Assembly: GCA_963682175.1 (NCBI GenBank)
Contig: OY821793.1
Span: forward strand, 27,549,493-27,613,492
Length of the DNA: 64,000 bases
Source: Triglochin maritima
Lineage: Eukaryota; Streptophyta; Magnoliopsida; Alismatales; Juncaginaceae
Reading direction: 5' to 3'
Positions 63,749 through 64,000 of the stretch are shown in pieces (position 1 is the first letter of the stretch; each line of letters begins with the position of its first letter). The position numbers were made by a program, and so were the translations under genes. A model generated the notes under the pieces. The model was not told the DNA's origin, made no database searches, and saw nothing but the letters and a program-made list of their open reading frames with translations.

Positions 63749-64000
63749 CGCTGACATGCCAACTTTGACAACACTAGGCTAGTGTCCATCGCCCGACCAC
63801 CAAATCACTCCGAGATGGGTGCGCCTCGTAGATAACGCGGATGGATATGTGGGGTCCTAAGTTCCATAAACCGTGGTTGGGCCGCCTAAAGACCACTTAG
63901 AAACTAGGTGTGGGGCTGGCCACATGCCACGCGTGGAGCTGGCCAAAGGCCACTCCGTCGCCACCCTGCAGGCCAACACCAAATCGGCTGCGCCTCGAGC
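63749..64000 (+). repeat. Unit 71, first 252 bases only
   Basis: Cut by the window edge at u252. It has A227, G239, G244 and A250, so it is consensus-like and does not continue the unit 65 type (C227). Confidence 0.95.

Larger units (their letters stand above)
1..64000. repeat. 911-bp satellite array, 70 full units plus a partial one
   Basis: Every part of the window is a copy of one monomer, always in the same orientation. Anchor words such as the gtggttgggcc motif recur every 911 bases (125, 1036, 1947 and so on) up to 59340, then at 60240, 61151, 62062, 62962 and 63873. Most pairs of units differ at only a few to about fifteen positions by eye, so identity is around 98-100%. GC is about 56%. 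No unit contains an insertion, and the only length change is an 11-bp deletion in two units. Both window ends fall within the array, so its full size is unknown. Known biology: such arrays are typical of eukaryotic heterochromatin and are homogenised by unequal exchange and gene conversion. I do not recognise this family. No gene lies in any stretch of the window. Diagnostic positions below use unit coordinates (u1 is the c of cgctgacatgcc). Confidence 0.98.

Noticed and set aside
1..64000. One long repeat protein encoded by the array
   Set aside because: 911 is not divisible by 3, so no frame continues from unit to unit, and stops occur in every frame in the left half.
1..64000. Ribosomal intergenic spacer repeats
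   Set aside because: No 18S, 5.8S or 25S/28S sequence occurs in 64 kb, and the whole stretch is one monomer.
1..64000. CRISPR array or transposon cluster
   Set aside because: Units are 911 bp without alternating unique spacers. There are no terminal repeats, target duplications or transposase or reverse transcriptase motifs.

Overview
The whole window lies inside one head-to-tail satellite DNA array. I count 70 complete units and a 252-base partial unit, with no unique sequence at either edge. The unit is 911 bp. It starts (by my choice) at the c of cgctgacatgcc, so unit n begins at 1+911(n-1) up to unit 66. Units 66 and 69 are 900 bp because of one shared 11-bp deletion. 68 units of 911 bp plus 2 of 900 bp plus 252 bases gives exactly 64000. 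Below, 'u' numbers are positions within a unit; in unit 1 they equal window positions.

Organism: a satellite block of at least 64 kb with near-identical kilobase-scale units and no genes points to a eukaryotic nuclear genome, probably constitutive heterochromatin (pericentromeric, subtelomeric or a knob). GC is about 56% (508 of 911 in unit 1, counted by hand). Many of the differences between units are C-to-T or G-to-A changes at CpG, as expected of methylated DNA. A plant is my first guess and a vertebrate or other methylating eukaryote is possible. I do not recognise the monomer.

No protein-coding gene, rRNA, tRNA, transposon or CRISPR is supported. The short ORFs recur in every unit, overlap in all six frames, and cannot run on from unit to unit because 911 is not a multiple of 3.

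Inside a unit: u1-570 is single-copy sequence with several short palindromes. From about u571 to u905 there are three to four diverged sub-repeats of about 108-132 bp. Each is introduced by an inverted repeat with cttcc/ggaag arms around an ACGCGT or ACGTGT core.

Along the array: units 1-19 form an older-looking, more varied zone that includes the outlier tract 8397-9186. Units 20-32 are transitional. Units 33-70 share a right-hand set of variants (u547 T, u577 C, u787 T), with exceptions noted per unit. Higher-order duplications are visible: a 5-unit one (units 20-23 and 25-28), nested 3- and 7-unit ones (units 31-43), an 8-unit one with a 2-unit insertion (units 51-64), and a terminal 3-unit one of 2722 bp (units 65-67 and 68-70). 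They record unequal exchange and gene conversion. The genuinely interesting content of this window is this recombination record.
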